Positions 24,269-35,200 of a DNA stretch of 64,000 nt are shown piece after piece; positions within the stretch are counted from its first letter, which is position 1, and every line of letters starts with the position of its first letter. A program made the position numbers and the translations under genes. Origin of the DNA: Gymnorhina tibicen (taxonomy: Eukaryota > Chordata > Aves > Passeriformes > Artamidae); assembly GCA_013399875.1 (NCBI GenBank), contig VXAZ01006313.1, forward strand, positions 10,460 to 74,459, read 5' to 3'. The notes under the pieces are model-generated. The model saw only the letters and a program-made list of their open reading frames with translations, had not been told where the DNA came from and did no database searches.

Positions 24269-25795
24269 TCTTGCTGACCTTTACTTCCATTGGGCAGACA
24301 ATCATACACAGCACCAAGAGTAGGACTAGGTGCTTCCTTTCTCAAGGAAAGGTGGTGACATTCACATGCGGATCCCAGTTTGGCATCAGGAGCTCAGCTC
24401 CAAGGTTGAACATGTCTAGGGACTGCTACAACACAACAGGTTCCAAGAAAGAAAGGTCTTGCTGGCCTTTGCCTCCTGTTGGGTAGCCCATCATCTGCAC
24501 CTGGAACACTGGGGCTACTTGCTTTCCTTCCCATGGAAAAGCACTGTTGTCGCATTTGGAGACAAAAGAACGACACGGAGTCTGGGTTCCCAAAATGCCA
24601 AAATGGCTTGCCCCTTGGGGGCTCACATTTTATTTATATCTTTTTGAGAATATCCGTGGATTGGAAGATGAAATGACCACCTTCAAATCACACTGGTCAA
24701 AGGAAAAGTCCATCAAATGTCTCCACCTTAGGAGAAAGAATGCAAACATTTGACCGGTTAGCAAAACATACCTTATGTTTACAGAACATGCCTGAAAATT
24801 CTTATCTACAATAGAAAAACATGGAGAAACTGAAAAACTCAGAGCGACACACTGTCATTCCCATTCAGGGACCCATCACCAAAATTTGATACCACCTCCA
24901 ATACTGAATACATCTGAGGACTGCTCACACACAAAACGTGCCAGGACAGAAAAGTCTTGCTGGCCTTCACCACCACTAGGCAGGTGATCACCTACCTGCA
25001 GCACCAACAGGAGAAATAGGTGTTTCTCTTCCCAAGGAAAGGTGCTTTGATTCACTTTCTGGACCCCACCTCTGCAATTTGGTGGCAAAATTTGCTCCAA
25101 AACTGAATGGATCCGGGGATTGCTCCTACCCAAGATGTGAGAGGTCAGAAAGCTGTTGCAGGCCTTTACTGTTGAGGAATAAATCTGGTCCAGGTAACTC
25201 AGCCTGCAAACTGAAGATTGAGATGAAGACTGAAATGCAGATTGAGCTCAGGGTGGGAGCCAGGAGCTGCCAACCTTTAGTTAACAAAAGGCACAAAGAC
25301 AGGTCCAGGTGTCTGGACACTGAGAAACATGGCAGGAGCCAGGGAAGTGGATGGACGCGGAGAGGACGATGGGAGCCAAAGACTCAGGAGGAAGAGCTGA
25401 GCACACTTTGGTGTGCTTGGACTGGGAAGGTGTAAAAGCCCAGGGGTCAAGGTCCCTCCCTGGAGGCACCGGCTCGAGCGGTTTCTGTGTTCCTGCGCCG
25501 TGAATAAATTGTTTTGTGGAACGAGACATGTGAGACTCTGCTATGGGAAACCTGGTCTGACTGTGTGAGAGTGGGGAGTGCAGGGAGTCCGTGGGGCACC
25601 TTTTGGCTCACTTGAGCCACCCACTGTGAAGGGGATTCGGTTCCAGCAGTGAAAGTCTCTGACCTTTGGCAGTGTGACTGCCAGGGAGTCACAGAATGGT
25701 CAGAATAGGAAGCTTCTTTAACATTTACCTCCCATGGGCAGCCTATAACCTGCGCTTTACATACTGGCGAAAGGTGCTCTCCTTCCCATGGAGAC
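24269..25795. repeat. Diverged tandem array, unit about 190-200 bp, interrupted by an LTR
   Basis: Related blocks recur in the same order. TCTTGCTGRCCTTYR-type segments start at 24269, 24457, 24955 and (degenerate) 25154. Segments of the form CTTCCCATGG/AAGGAAAGGTG lie near 24341, 24531, 25031 and 25785. Spacings are 188-190, about 500 (an extra or expanded unit), and 195-199 once the LTR at 25170-25723 is removed. Divergence between units is high, so the array is old. I do not recognise the family. The array ends about 50 bp before the UQCC1 CpG island. Confidence 0.7.
25165..25728 (+). mobile_element. Solo LTR with 5-bp target duplication TTTAC
   Basis: A 554-bp LTR at 25170-25723 begins TGTTGAGG and ends TTCTTTAACA, with inverted termini TGTT/AACA. 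TTTAC flanks it at 25165-25169 and 25724-25728. Removing the LTR and one duplication restores the repeat-unit text GGCCTTTAC|CTCCCATGGGCAG, which independently supports the boundaries. A TATA-like TGTAAAAG near 25431 and AATAAA at 25503-25508 give plus orientation. It ends 247 bp before the UQCC1 start codon and points the same way. Confidence 0.88.
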
Positions 25796-25799
25796 CTAA

Positions 25800-26260
25800 T
25801 TACATAATTACTCTCTCTTGCGTGTCATTATCGGCTCGTTGCACGCCGGGGAAGGATCCCGATGCTGTGGAGCAGCGCCGCGCTGCACGCCCGCCTCACG
25901 CCGCCATCCCGCCCGGCGCTTCCCGCGGAAGGGGCAGGGCCGCGCCGGCGGAAGCGGCCGCGGGGACTGATGGCGGCGCTGGCGCGGGCCCTGGTGAGTA
26001 AAGGGAGGAGGGAGGGAAGGAAGGAGGGAGGGAGGGAGAGAGGGAGGGGAGAGAGCGCTGGTGGTGAGGGGGCGAGCGGTGTGTGGAGCCGGGGCTGTGC
26101 CCTCGCCGCCCCTGTGGCGGCCTCCCCCCGCAGCCCGAGGGGTGTCAGCGGGAGCTGCTCCCGCTTCCCGCCCTGTGGCTTCGCACCCGATGTCTGGCGA
26201 AGCAGAGGGTCGAGCGTTTCCCGCGGGGTTTGTGTTTGCAGAAGGGTTAGTGGGGGGTTG
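25800..26260 (+). promoter_or_regulatory. UQCC1: UQCC1 CpG-island promoter and 5' region
   Basis: Strongly GC- and CpG-rich sequence surrounds the first UQCC1 exon and the start of intron 1. This is the usual housekeeping-type promoter of a nuclear gene for a mitochondrial assembly factor. No TATA box is visible at the expected spacing. Just inside intron 1 is a GGGA/GAGA low-complexity run (about 25998-26056). Confidence 0.7.
25970..25993 (+). CDS. UQCC1: UQCC1 coding exon 1
   Basis: Eight codons, MAALARAL, followed by the donor GTGAGT at 25994 (phase 0). The length and sequence parallel the human first exon (MALLVRVL). An in-frame upstream ATG at 25862 would add 36 arginine-rich residues with no intervening stop. 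I chose 25970 because it matches the known amino terminus and has G at +4. Confidence 0.85.
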
Positions 26261-29200
26261 GAGCGGGTTCAGGGATGGGAACGGAGCTGGGGAAAGGGCT
26301 GGAGCACCAGGAGCGGCTGAGGGAGCTGGGGGGGAGGCTCAGCTTGGAGAAAAGGAGGCTCAGAGGGCATCTTCTGGCTCTCCACAACTCCCCGACAAGG
26401 AGGGTGCAGCCAGGTGGGGTTCAGGCTCTGTTCCCACGGAACAACGGACAGGAAGAGAGGAAACAGCTTCAAACTGCCAGAGGAGGTTCAGTTTGGACAT
26501 CAGGAGGAATTGCTTCACTGAGGGGGTGGTCAGGCATTGGAAGGGGCTGCCCAGGCAGGTGGTGGAGTCACCATCCCTGGACGTGCTTAAGGGACTCAAT
26601 GCCATGGTCTAGTTGACACGGTGGTGTTTGGGGTTATAGGTTGAACTCGATGATCTCAGAGGTCTTTTCCAACCTAACTGATCCTGTGATGCTGTTGTGT
26701 AAGGGTCTGGGCTCCTGGTGGGGGCTGGAGATACGTGTCTGCCAGTGGGACTCCTCTGGGCTCAGTGTGTGCCCTGTGGGGTGGGCATGGGGTGCCCTTA
26801 TGGGAGCTTCCCCTCTTTCTCCGGAGCTGTTTGATAGCAAGGATAATGTAAAGATTCCAAGTCCTGTGTTACTGGTCAGGCACTGGCACCACCGCAGGGC
26901 AGTGGTGGAGTCACCATCCCTGGAAGCGTTCGAACACCACGTGGCACTTGGTGACATGGTTTAGTAATGGACCTGGCAGTGCTGGGTTAATGGTTGGACT
27001 TGATCATCTTAGAGGGCTTTTCCAGCCCTAGTGGTTTTGTGATTCGGATTTGGAAGCATTTGGGTTCCTGTGAAAGTGTGGATTTCCGATCACTCCACTC
27101 CTTTCTTCTTTCCCATGCATTTGTGTGCATTTTTTCTTTGCCTTTGAAACATCTGCAGCAGAGGTCCTCTTTTTAGCATATTGTCTAGAAAAGGGAATTT
27201 TGTACCTGGGTATGATCTTACATCACCACACAAATACAGGGGTGGCCAGCGCTGCTAAGTGGGGACAGATTTCCCAAGAACAGGAAAGGCCTTTGGTAAG
27301 GGGGCAATATCCACTTACAAAATTAGTCCCGCAGGTTCTCAGAGCCAATGGCTCAAGGGTGTGGTTTCCCCAAGCAGGGTGAGCCCTGCCCTTTCCACTC
27401 TCAAGGTGAAAGCAGCCAAGCACAAACCTGCCCGAGAGCAGCTGAAATGCAGTGACCTCGAGTTCCTGCTTTCTTCTCCCACCCCTGCCCTTTCTCTGTG
27501 CTTTGTCCTTGCTCTGTTGCCTGCCTTTTTCTTGGCCCCCGTGATCCAGGTGCTGGAGCAGCAGAACAGTGGCAACAGGTTCTGCAGTTAAAAAGCATTA
27601 AAGAGACAATGGTCAGCAGACAGGGAGAGGGAGCCAGGCAGGAAGGGAGCAGGGAGAGCAGTAGGGAAGCAGTGAGGCACCAGAAGGACTCAGCTGTCTG
27701 TGGAGCTGCGCCCCCAGGGCAGGGTTTCCAATGAAAACCTGCTTCCGAAGGGGAAGGATTTGCCTCCTGGGCTTACCTGTCCCTGGGCAGCTCCTCACCC
27801 AGCTGCTGCTGGCATTCATGTAGCAAAGTAGTTCGATTTCATGGAATTCAATGTGATTCGATTTTTCAGCCTGACCAGAACGGTTTCTCTTTAGAGAGGA
27901 GATGACATAGTTATCTGCCATTTTTGTAATCTGAAGTATGCTCAGCTTCAGCTCAAGAACTGCTCATCCCTGGCATTTCCCAGCACCTGTTTCTGCATTA
28001 GAATTTAGTGGTTGCCTAGTTGTATGAAAACAAGTCTTCAAACTTTCTGTATTTCTTCCTTCTACTGGAAATAAGGAAAGTGATTTTTTGTCTGACTTCA
28101 AGCTCCTGGTGTATGATACAGCCCTGACATTTCAGTCCTACTCCTTAATACTGGCATTATAGTAAATCTGGCTTTTGCCCAAGATACCTTGATAAATAGC
28201 TTGTCTGCTACCTAAGACTTTCCTAAAGGTTGCCAAGAGGATTTAGAATACTAGTGATATTCTTTCATCTCTATCTTGACAAGGCAGCTGTCTGCAGACT
28301 ATTCCTGAATAATCGTGTTCAGTTTAGGCTTGGTACATTTTCCTTCGGCCAAGGGGAGAAGCAAAAGTAGCACTTGTAATTTGAAAGGAAGGCTGTGTTC
28401 TGCACACAGTGATGCTGGCTTAGAGAAAATTCCTTAGCCCCTCGTGTTCCCTGCTGTCTCCTGGTGTCCATTTTCTTTATTACTGGATTGTTTATCACAT
28501 CTCAGCTTTTAAGTGTGTATGCTTATTTTTTGTTTTCATATGTGTCTGTCCAGTTTTGTTGCAGTTGTGCTTTTCAACAACTCTAAACCTCAGTGTGTTC
28601 AAGCTCTAAGCCATATCCCAACCTGGGCATGTTACAGAGAAAAAGCCTCAAGAAAGTTCTGTCATATCCTTGGAATCTTGTAGTAATTGTATACAAAAAA
28701 AGTTACTTCTTTCTTACTGAAGTGTTTGTTAAACTGTTTATGTCAGAACACTGGATTATCTCAAAAAGTACTTTGTGGGACTCAGCTGAAATGGTTTTTT
28801 GGATAGCAATGTATCATTTTCATAATTTCACTTGCTGACAGTGATGTTATGTCCAAAGATCAGAAGCCTGAGTAGTCTTGCTACAGTAGAAGTGGGAAGG
28901 TGTAGTAGCAGTGAACAGTAATCACATTTGTCATGGCAGAGCATCTCTCCCTTTGCAGTTTTTAAAACCCCAAATCAGTTCCCTTAATGGATTCAAAGTG
29001 CAGCTCTGGGAGGAGTTGAGGGACAGCCTGCGAGGCCCACAGCTGAGGGACAGTGGTGACTGTGCAGGTCACAGGAGCGGAACGGGAATTCAGGTTGGTC
29101 TGTGTCTGTTCCTCTTATCTCTGGGCAGATCTGCTGCTCTCGTGGTTGTCCTTTCACTGGGCACCACCAAGGACAGTCTGACTGCCCACCCCACCAGGCA

Positions 29201-32200
29201 TTAATACAAATGGATAAAATTTCCCAGAAGTCTTCTTTTCTGAAGACTAATCCTCTCCTCATATGTTGGATGCTTGAGTCTCTTAATCATCTTTGTGGCC
29301 AACCAAAAATGAAGCTATTTTTATTAGAAAAAGGCATCTCCATTCTAATAAGATATACGTTATTTCCAGTATTAATGTAGTGAATGTATGAAGGAGGCAA
29401 ATATTTTACTAACTTGAATATTGCAGAAAGTGAAAGGTGCAAAGAAAGTGCAGGCAAAGAAGGCCCCACCTCTTCTTTGTATCGCTGACATTTTCATGAC
29501 AGAAAATAATAATAATCTTCACTGAAATTTATTGGGACAATATGTGCTTTTAGAATACTAAAATTCTTAGCTGTGCCTGAGTAAAGTAAGACAAAGATGC
29601 ATAAAAGCTGAGTTGGATGAGGGCTTTTTAGAGCTCACTCAGTCAATTGAAGAATGCTTAAGCATTTGAATTTATTGTATAGACAGAGAAATTGTGGTGC
29701 GGTTTTGTGATGTAGACAGCCCACCATTTCCTTTCCTTCTGTTTCTGCCATCAGACTTGGGTTGGATACTTGTACTGGAAGGCAAAATATTTTTATAATC
29801 AAAATTTATACTCCTGTCAAGCACAAGTTGGGAGTTGAATCTGAGGATTGTTAGAATCCTGGAATATCCTGAGTTGGAAGGGACCCGCAAGGATCATTGA
29901 GTCCAGTGCCCAGCCCTGCACAGACACCCCAACACCCCATGCCTGAGAGCATTGTCCAAATGCTCCTGGAGCTCTGGCAGCCTCGGGCTATGCCCATTCC
30001 TTGGGGAGCTTGTTCAGTGCCCCAGCACCCTCTGGGGGAAGAACCTTTTCCTGATGTCCAACCCCCAACCTATTTCCCCCCACCCCCATCCTGACACAGC
30101 TCCATGTCGTTCTTGTTATATGAATGAATAAAACCTGTGGAAGCAGAAGGACAGTTAAAGTATTTCTGCATATTTGGATCCTTTTCTTCATTGCTCATCT
30201 CCTCCTCGCAGAGCTGCCAGACTGGAGTAACCCAATGGATAGCAGGATGCAGTGGATTGCTACAGACTGTCGCAGTCCCGGGCCGGTGTAGGCGGATGCT
30301 CTGCAGTATTTTCCAGGTAGGATATCAGAGCATGTTAAGTGTGTAAAAAATTGAATGCTCTTAAATTACCAAGAAAATGTCATGGTTTTTCAATAAAGGG
30401 GCTTCCAAAAGTGATGTCTTCACTGTGTATTGTGGAAATATCAAGGCACATCTAGAGCTCTCTGCCGCTGCAAGAGTGAGCTCCTACTCTTGTTGCGTGT
30501 CCAGGTGTCTCTTTTAATAGATCCAAATGATCTGTCGTGAGAAGATTAAATGCAGAAGTCCAAATGGAGGTGTTACTTTTCCAAATGAGCTATTACAAGC
30601 CAGTCACAATTGCTTGTAGTTTCCAGCATTTTATTTTAGAGAACACTTTATTTTATTAGAACGTCTCCACTGTATAGTGGCCTTGGACTTGCTAGTACTG
30701 ATGGATGTTTACCTTGCACAACACATTTAGTGTTGTTCCAGTGGAAGCTTTGCAGTTTGGCTCCCAGTTGTGTGACAGCCAGCATAGTGCCAGAGTGTGT
30801 CTGTCCAGAGTAAATCAACCAGAGCATCATGTAATAGCAGTTAATGATAAAGGGGTGAAATATGTGTAGAAAATGGGAATAGATGCCAGCTCTTGGAATA
30901 GAATGAGAGTGAATTTCTTGAGTTTCCTTCCTGCATTTAATTAAGCAAAACGGGGTTAAGCCTCTTCTTCGTCCTCCTGTATATTACAATTTGTGTCATA
31001 GAGCCATGATGTACAGACTTCAATTTCCCTGTAAGCTCTTTGGCTTGAGTGTCTTTTTTCAGAGGAGATCTTTCAGTCCTGGGAAAATTGCCAGTGATTT
31101 TGTGACACAGCCCTGCTATGAAAGCACCAGTCCACACCAGTAGTATGTGACGTTGGGACTAGAGGTGGAAATGAGCAGTTGTGAAGTTATTAATGAAGTT
31201 GGGCTTACTCTGAGCCACCGGTACATTCAGTACATGTATGGGGATGACTACTCTGAACAGCATATTTACTTTGTCTGAATTGATAAATAAAGTACTGCTA
31301 AGTTGGGTGTGCTGGGAGGCTGTGAGAGTGTTCTGTTCAGTGTGCAGCTCCTTTCCTGGGGCGCCCACTCGCTCCTGCTTGAGAGTTTTCTTTGTTGTGC
31401 AGTAGCTCTGTGATTGAAGTCGTGCTCTGAAGTTATAGGGGTTGTAGTGGTAGCTTTTACACTGCAATTTGTGTTTTCTCAAGTCCTGGCCACAAAAACA
31501 ATTGAATGGGCTATAAAGTTGTAGATAAAAATAGCTGTTTGTCTGCTAAGTCAGAAGAAACAATTATTCTTTATTAAGAGACAAACCCCATAATTAGAAG
31601 TAGTGTGAGAGTCAGAGAGCCTGTGGCTTTTGAGTGCAGTGTTCTGCCAGTCCATTGCATCAGTACATGTATGGAACGCTGGAAAATGTGGTGTGGAGCA
31701 TTAAGCATGGACAGGCATTTTGTTTGTAACAGTTTGTTATAATGAATTTGTGCTTTTTGTGATACAGAATTTTTCAGGATTAGCCAGAATTAATTGACTT
31801 GGAAGCAAACTACGGGTGGTTGATGTAAAGTTAAGTCAGTGGTCTCTTACTTTTTTTTCTTTTCTTTTCATCATTTCTACTAGAGACACAACGCTGGCCC
31901 CTTCTATCTCTCTAAATTCTGTGGTGGATTGATTCAAGCCAATGGAGCCATCACACAGCAGAACAGATCCTTTTACAATACAAATAAGGTGAGAAGAGTT
32001 GGGTATTTTTATTGTTGGAGGGCACGTGTGCTAGGGATTCTACAGAGACAGGAGGCAAACACTTCTCAGAACACATAGGAGGGGATTCAACCTTTCTCTA
32101 AGATGTTTTAGTATAATGTGAACAATGGGTCTGGTAATTTGAGGAGGAATTCTGTTCCTTTCCAGCAAATGAAGGTCTGGCATAGGAAGGTGCAGTTACA

Positions 32201-35200
32201 GTTGGGTTATCAGAGTGAAGGTTCCATTGACAAGGCTGAGGGCTTCTGTCCAATGAGGAAAGGAATTAAGGGAAGGTGTTGGGGGCAGATGTTCCTTCCA
32301 CACATATTAGAAGTGACAAGATGTGTCCTGATTCTTTAGTTTGGGAATAATGTGTGATGACAGTTTTGCTATCTGCTGAACACTGCAAATTGTCATGCAG
32401 TCTACTAATAACAGCTAATTATTATGTAATAATTTACTGTTCATCTGTACTATTTTGTTAATCTGTCGTCTCTGTCTTGTACATGTATTGTCTTTTGTCT
32501 TGGAATAGAAGTTTTCTGAGGCATAAATCAACTCCATAAGATCAGTTTACCACTTAAACTAAGGATGTTAGCATTTCTCAACTAATAAATATCCTGATCC
32601 TGCTCTTGTTAACCCAGTGTGAAGAAAATGGCAAAATGGAATGCATGCATGAGAAATGAGAGGACAGAAGGAAAACGAGTTAGGGACTGATGTGTAAAAC
32701 TTCCATGAAAACAATAATCCCAGTTTGCTGTCCAGCTAATAGTGCATTTTGCTGGTGTGAGTTAGAGGTACATATTAAGGATTTTGAATTGGTTATTTTG
32801 ACACAGATAGAAAAAAATGAAGTAAAACCAGAAGTGTGCAAGGGAAGAACCCCTGCCTGCTCTTTGCATTTAGTTCTTAACTAGAGGGTTTCCTTCTAAT
32901 AGTCAATTTTTCAGTGTTTTTCAGCTGTTGAGAAAAACCAAACATTTTGCAGATGGAAATTGAAGCATATACAAAGGGGTTGCACAATTTCTCACAGCCA
33001 GAGCTAAAGTTGTAATCCAGGCTCCCAAACATGGTGCATGTCCCTAATCCCCATTCCTGCCTGCAGCAGGCAGCACTTGCAGAGCAGATCTGGGAGAGCA
33101 GTGGGTGACAAGACAGTAGATCAAACAAACCAGGAGTGCCATGAAGATCTTCAGGGCAAGACTCAAGATTTGCTTTTGGTGTATTGGAAAGGGCACGGGG
33201 AGGGGTACAAGGGTTGAAAGATGGATGGGGAAACTTCCTGGTTAAAATAGCCATGGTGTAAGAAGCCAGGCAGGATTTATGACCAGAGAGGAAGCAGTTT
33301 ACAACAGTGTAGGTTTGAGGTGGGTTTTTGGACTGCAACTTCATTATTTTGAGTAGAGAAGTACTTACTCATCTTTGAAATGTGAACTTGACTATGCACT
33401 CCTGGTGGGAAAGTGGTTTGGAATTAATGGTGAGCTCCAGGTGTTTCAATTTATGTTTGGTGTCAAAATTAAAATGATTGTTTGCTTTAAGCACTGCATT
33501 TCAGGTATTGAGCAGGAAAGGCAGCCTGAGGTGGGCTTACATCCCTTGCAGTGCCTTGATGAGCTTGTTTTGAGTGAGCTATAAAATATCTTTTTGAAGT
33601 TTTTCTCTCTCTGTCGTGTGCCCAGCTGGCAACTAAGCACCACACAGCTTCCCCTCTCCTCACCCCAGTGTTTCCTAGATCTGATTTTACAGACACTTAC
33701 AGGATTGTTTAATTGCATTTGGCTGCAGTCCTGGCATTGGCAGGATGAGCTGCAGGCCTCTATGCATAGGTTGAACCAAGCACTCTCTGCTTAAATCCCT
33801 TCTCCCAGCTCCTGAGCTAGTCCAGGTTGACTTGCAGAAGAATGAAGTAAGAAACATGGCATTTCCTAGAAAAACCTGCTTGTTGGTTAGCCCTTGTTTT
33901 GGTGACAAGCTAACAACAGACGAATTGAGATAATTTTGGTTTTTGACTTTCTCTGCATAATGAAAAACCTGTACTAAGGGAGACTTCATAATGCATTTAT
34001 AGATAAGAGGCATGTAGTGAAGTTCTGCCTGGGTTCACTAGAGGTTCAGTGTGATTTGAATTCCTGTGGAGGAGATGAATGTTGATGTAGTGAGTGTGGC
34101 AGTGATTACCGGACACAAGTTCTGCTTTCAGCACTTACCATTACCTAGCTGAAGGGGGATTATGGAGTTATGATGGAGGGTTAGGAGTCATTTGTAGTGT
34201 AGCTGAGAGTATTGCATTGCAGAATCTTGAAGAGAAAGTACTAAAAATTGGTTTAAATACCCATGTACGTGTCGGTGGAATCACTGGGTCCATCACGTGG
34301 CAGAGGGTGCAGTGTGCAGACACTGGTAAGAGGGGACATGGTGAACGGGTTTAATGAGCAGCATTCAGTGGAGGAACTGAGTATCACGGGAGGTCCTGGG
34401 CAGTGTTACACTGTCTGGGTGGTTGACAGACATTAAAATAGTGCTGGGTGTGTTTCTCCCCATTTACCTGAATGCTGGGTGTGGCAGGATTCGAGCCATT
34501 GACAGCCATCCATGGACAGTGCACAAGTGCAGAGTGTTTTATCTCAAATGCTCAGGCTTGTGTGTGGATATACACAGGGATGGATTATGTCTCAGAGCTA
34601 CGATTTTTGTCACCTTTACAGTTAGTTTTTAATTAAGTATAGCAACTTGTGCAGAGTATGGATCTGTACTTTAATCTGTATCTTAATATGTGTTTACTTA
34701 TCATTCATGCCATTTCAAAAATGAGTATATTAATGCTAGGAGGGCTACAGAGAATGATCAGAAATGGGAAAAGCTTTCAATATAAGAATAGCCTATTTTA
34801 GGACCCTTCTAAACTAAGGCACATATATATGATACTGGCCTATAAAAGTAATAAAAGATACTGAAAAGTGGGATAGGAGATGGTTGTTGGCGGGTTCTTA
34901 TGGGAAAATTGGGAGCATCCAAGGACTGTAGAATAGTTTGGGTTGGAAGGAACCTTTAAAGTTCATCTAGTCCAAATTGCAAGGTTGGATTTTAAAAAGG
35001 CACAAGGGACTTTTTTTTTTTTTTTTGGTGACATAATTAAACTGTGAAACCCAACATACCACAGCTTCGTGTTACCAACGCCAGGATACTGAAGGTGTAT
35101 CCAGTTGGAGCTGACAAAAAAAGTGAATGGATACATTTTCTTGTGCAGGAATGTCTGTCAAAAGTTGGGCAGGTACATCCCAGAAGGCTGCGGGGGGTGA

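Larger units (their letters stand above)
25994..30211 (+). other. UQCC1: UQCC1 intron 1
   Basis: A phase-0 intron of 4218 bp with donor GTGAGT and acceptor TCCTCCTCGCAG. It holds three CR1 copies (two sense, one antisense) and otherwise unique sequence. Confidence 0.85.

Noticed and set aside
26061..26612. 183-codon plus-strand frame near the UQCC1 first exon
   Set aside because: Its right part is translated CR1 repeat and its left part GC-rich intron; the real exon ends at 25993 with a strong GTGAGT donor.
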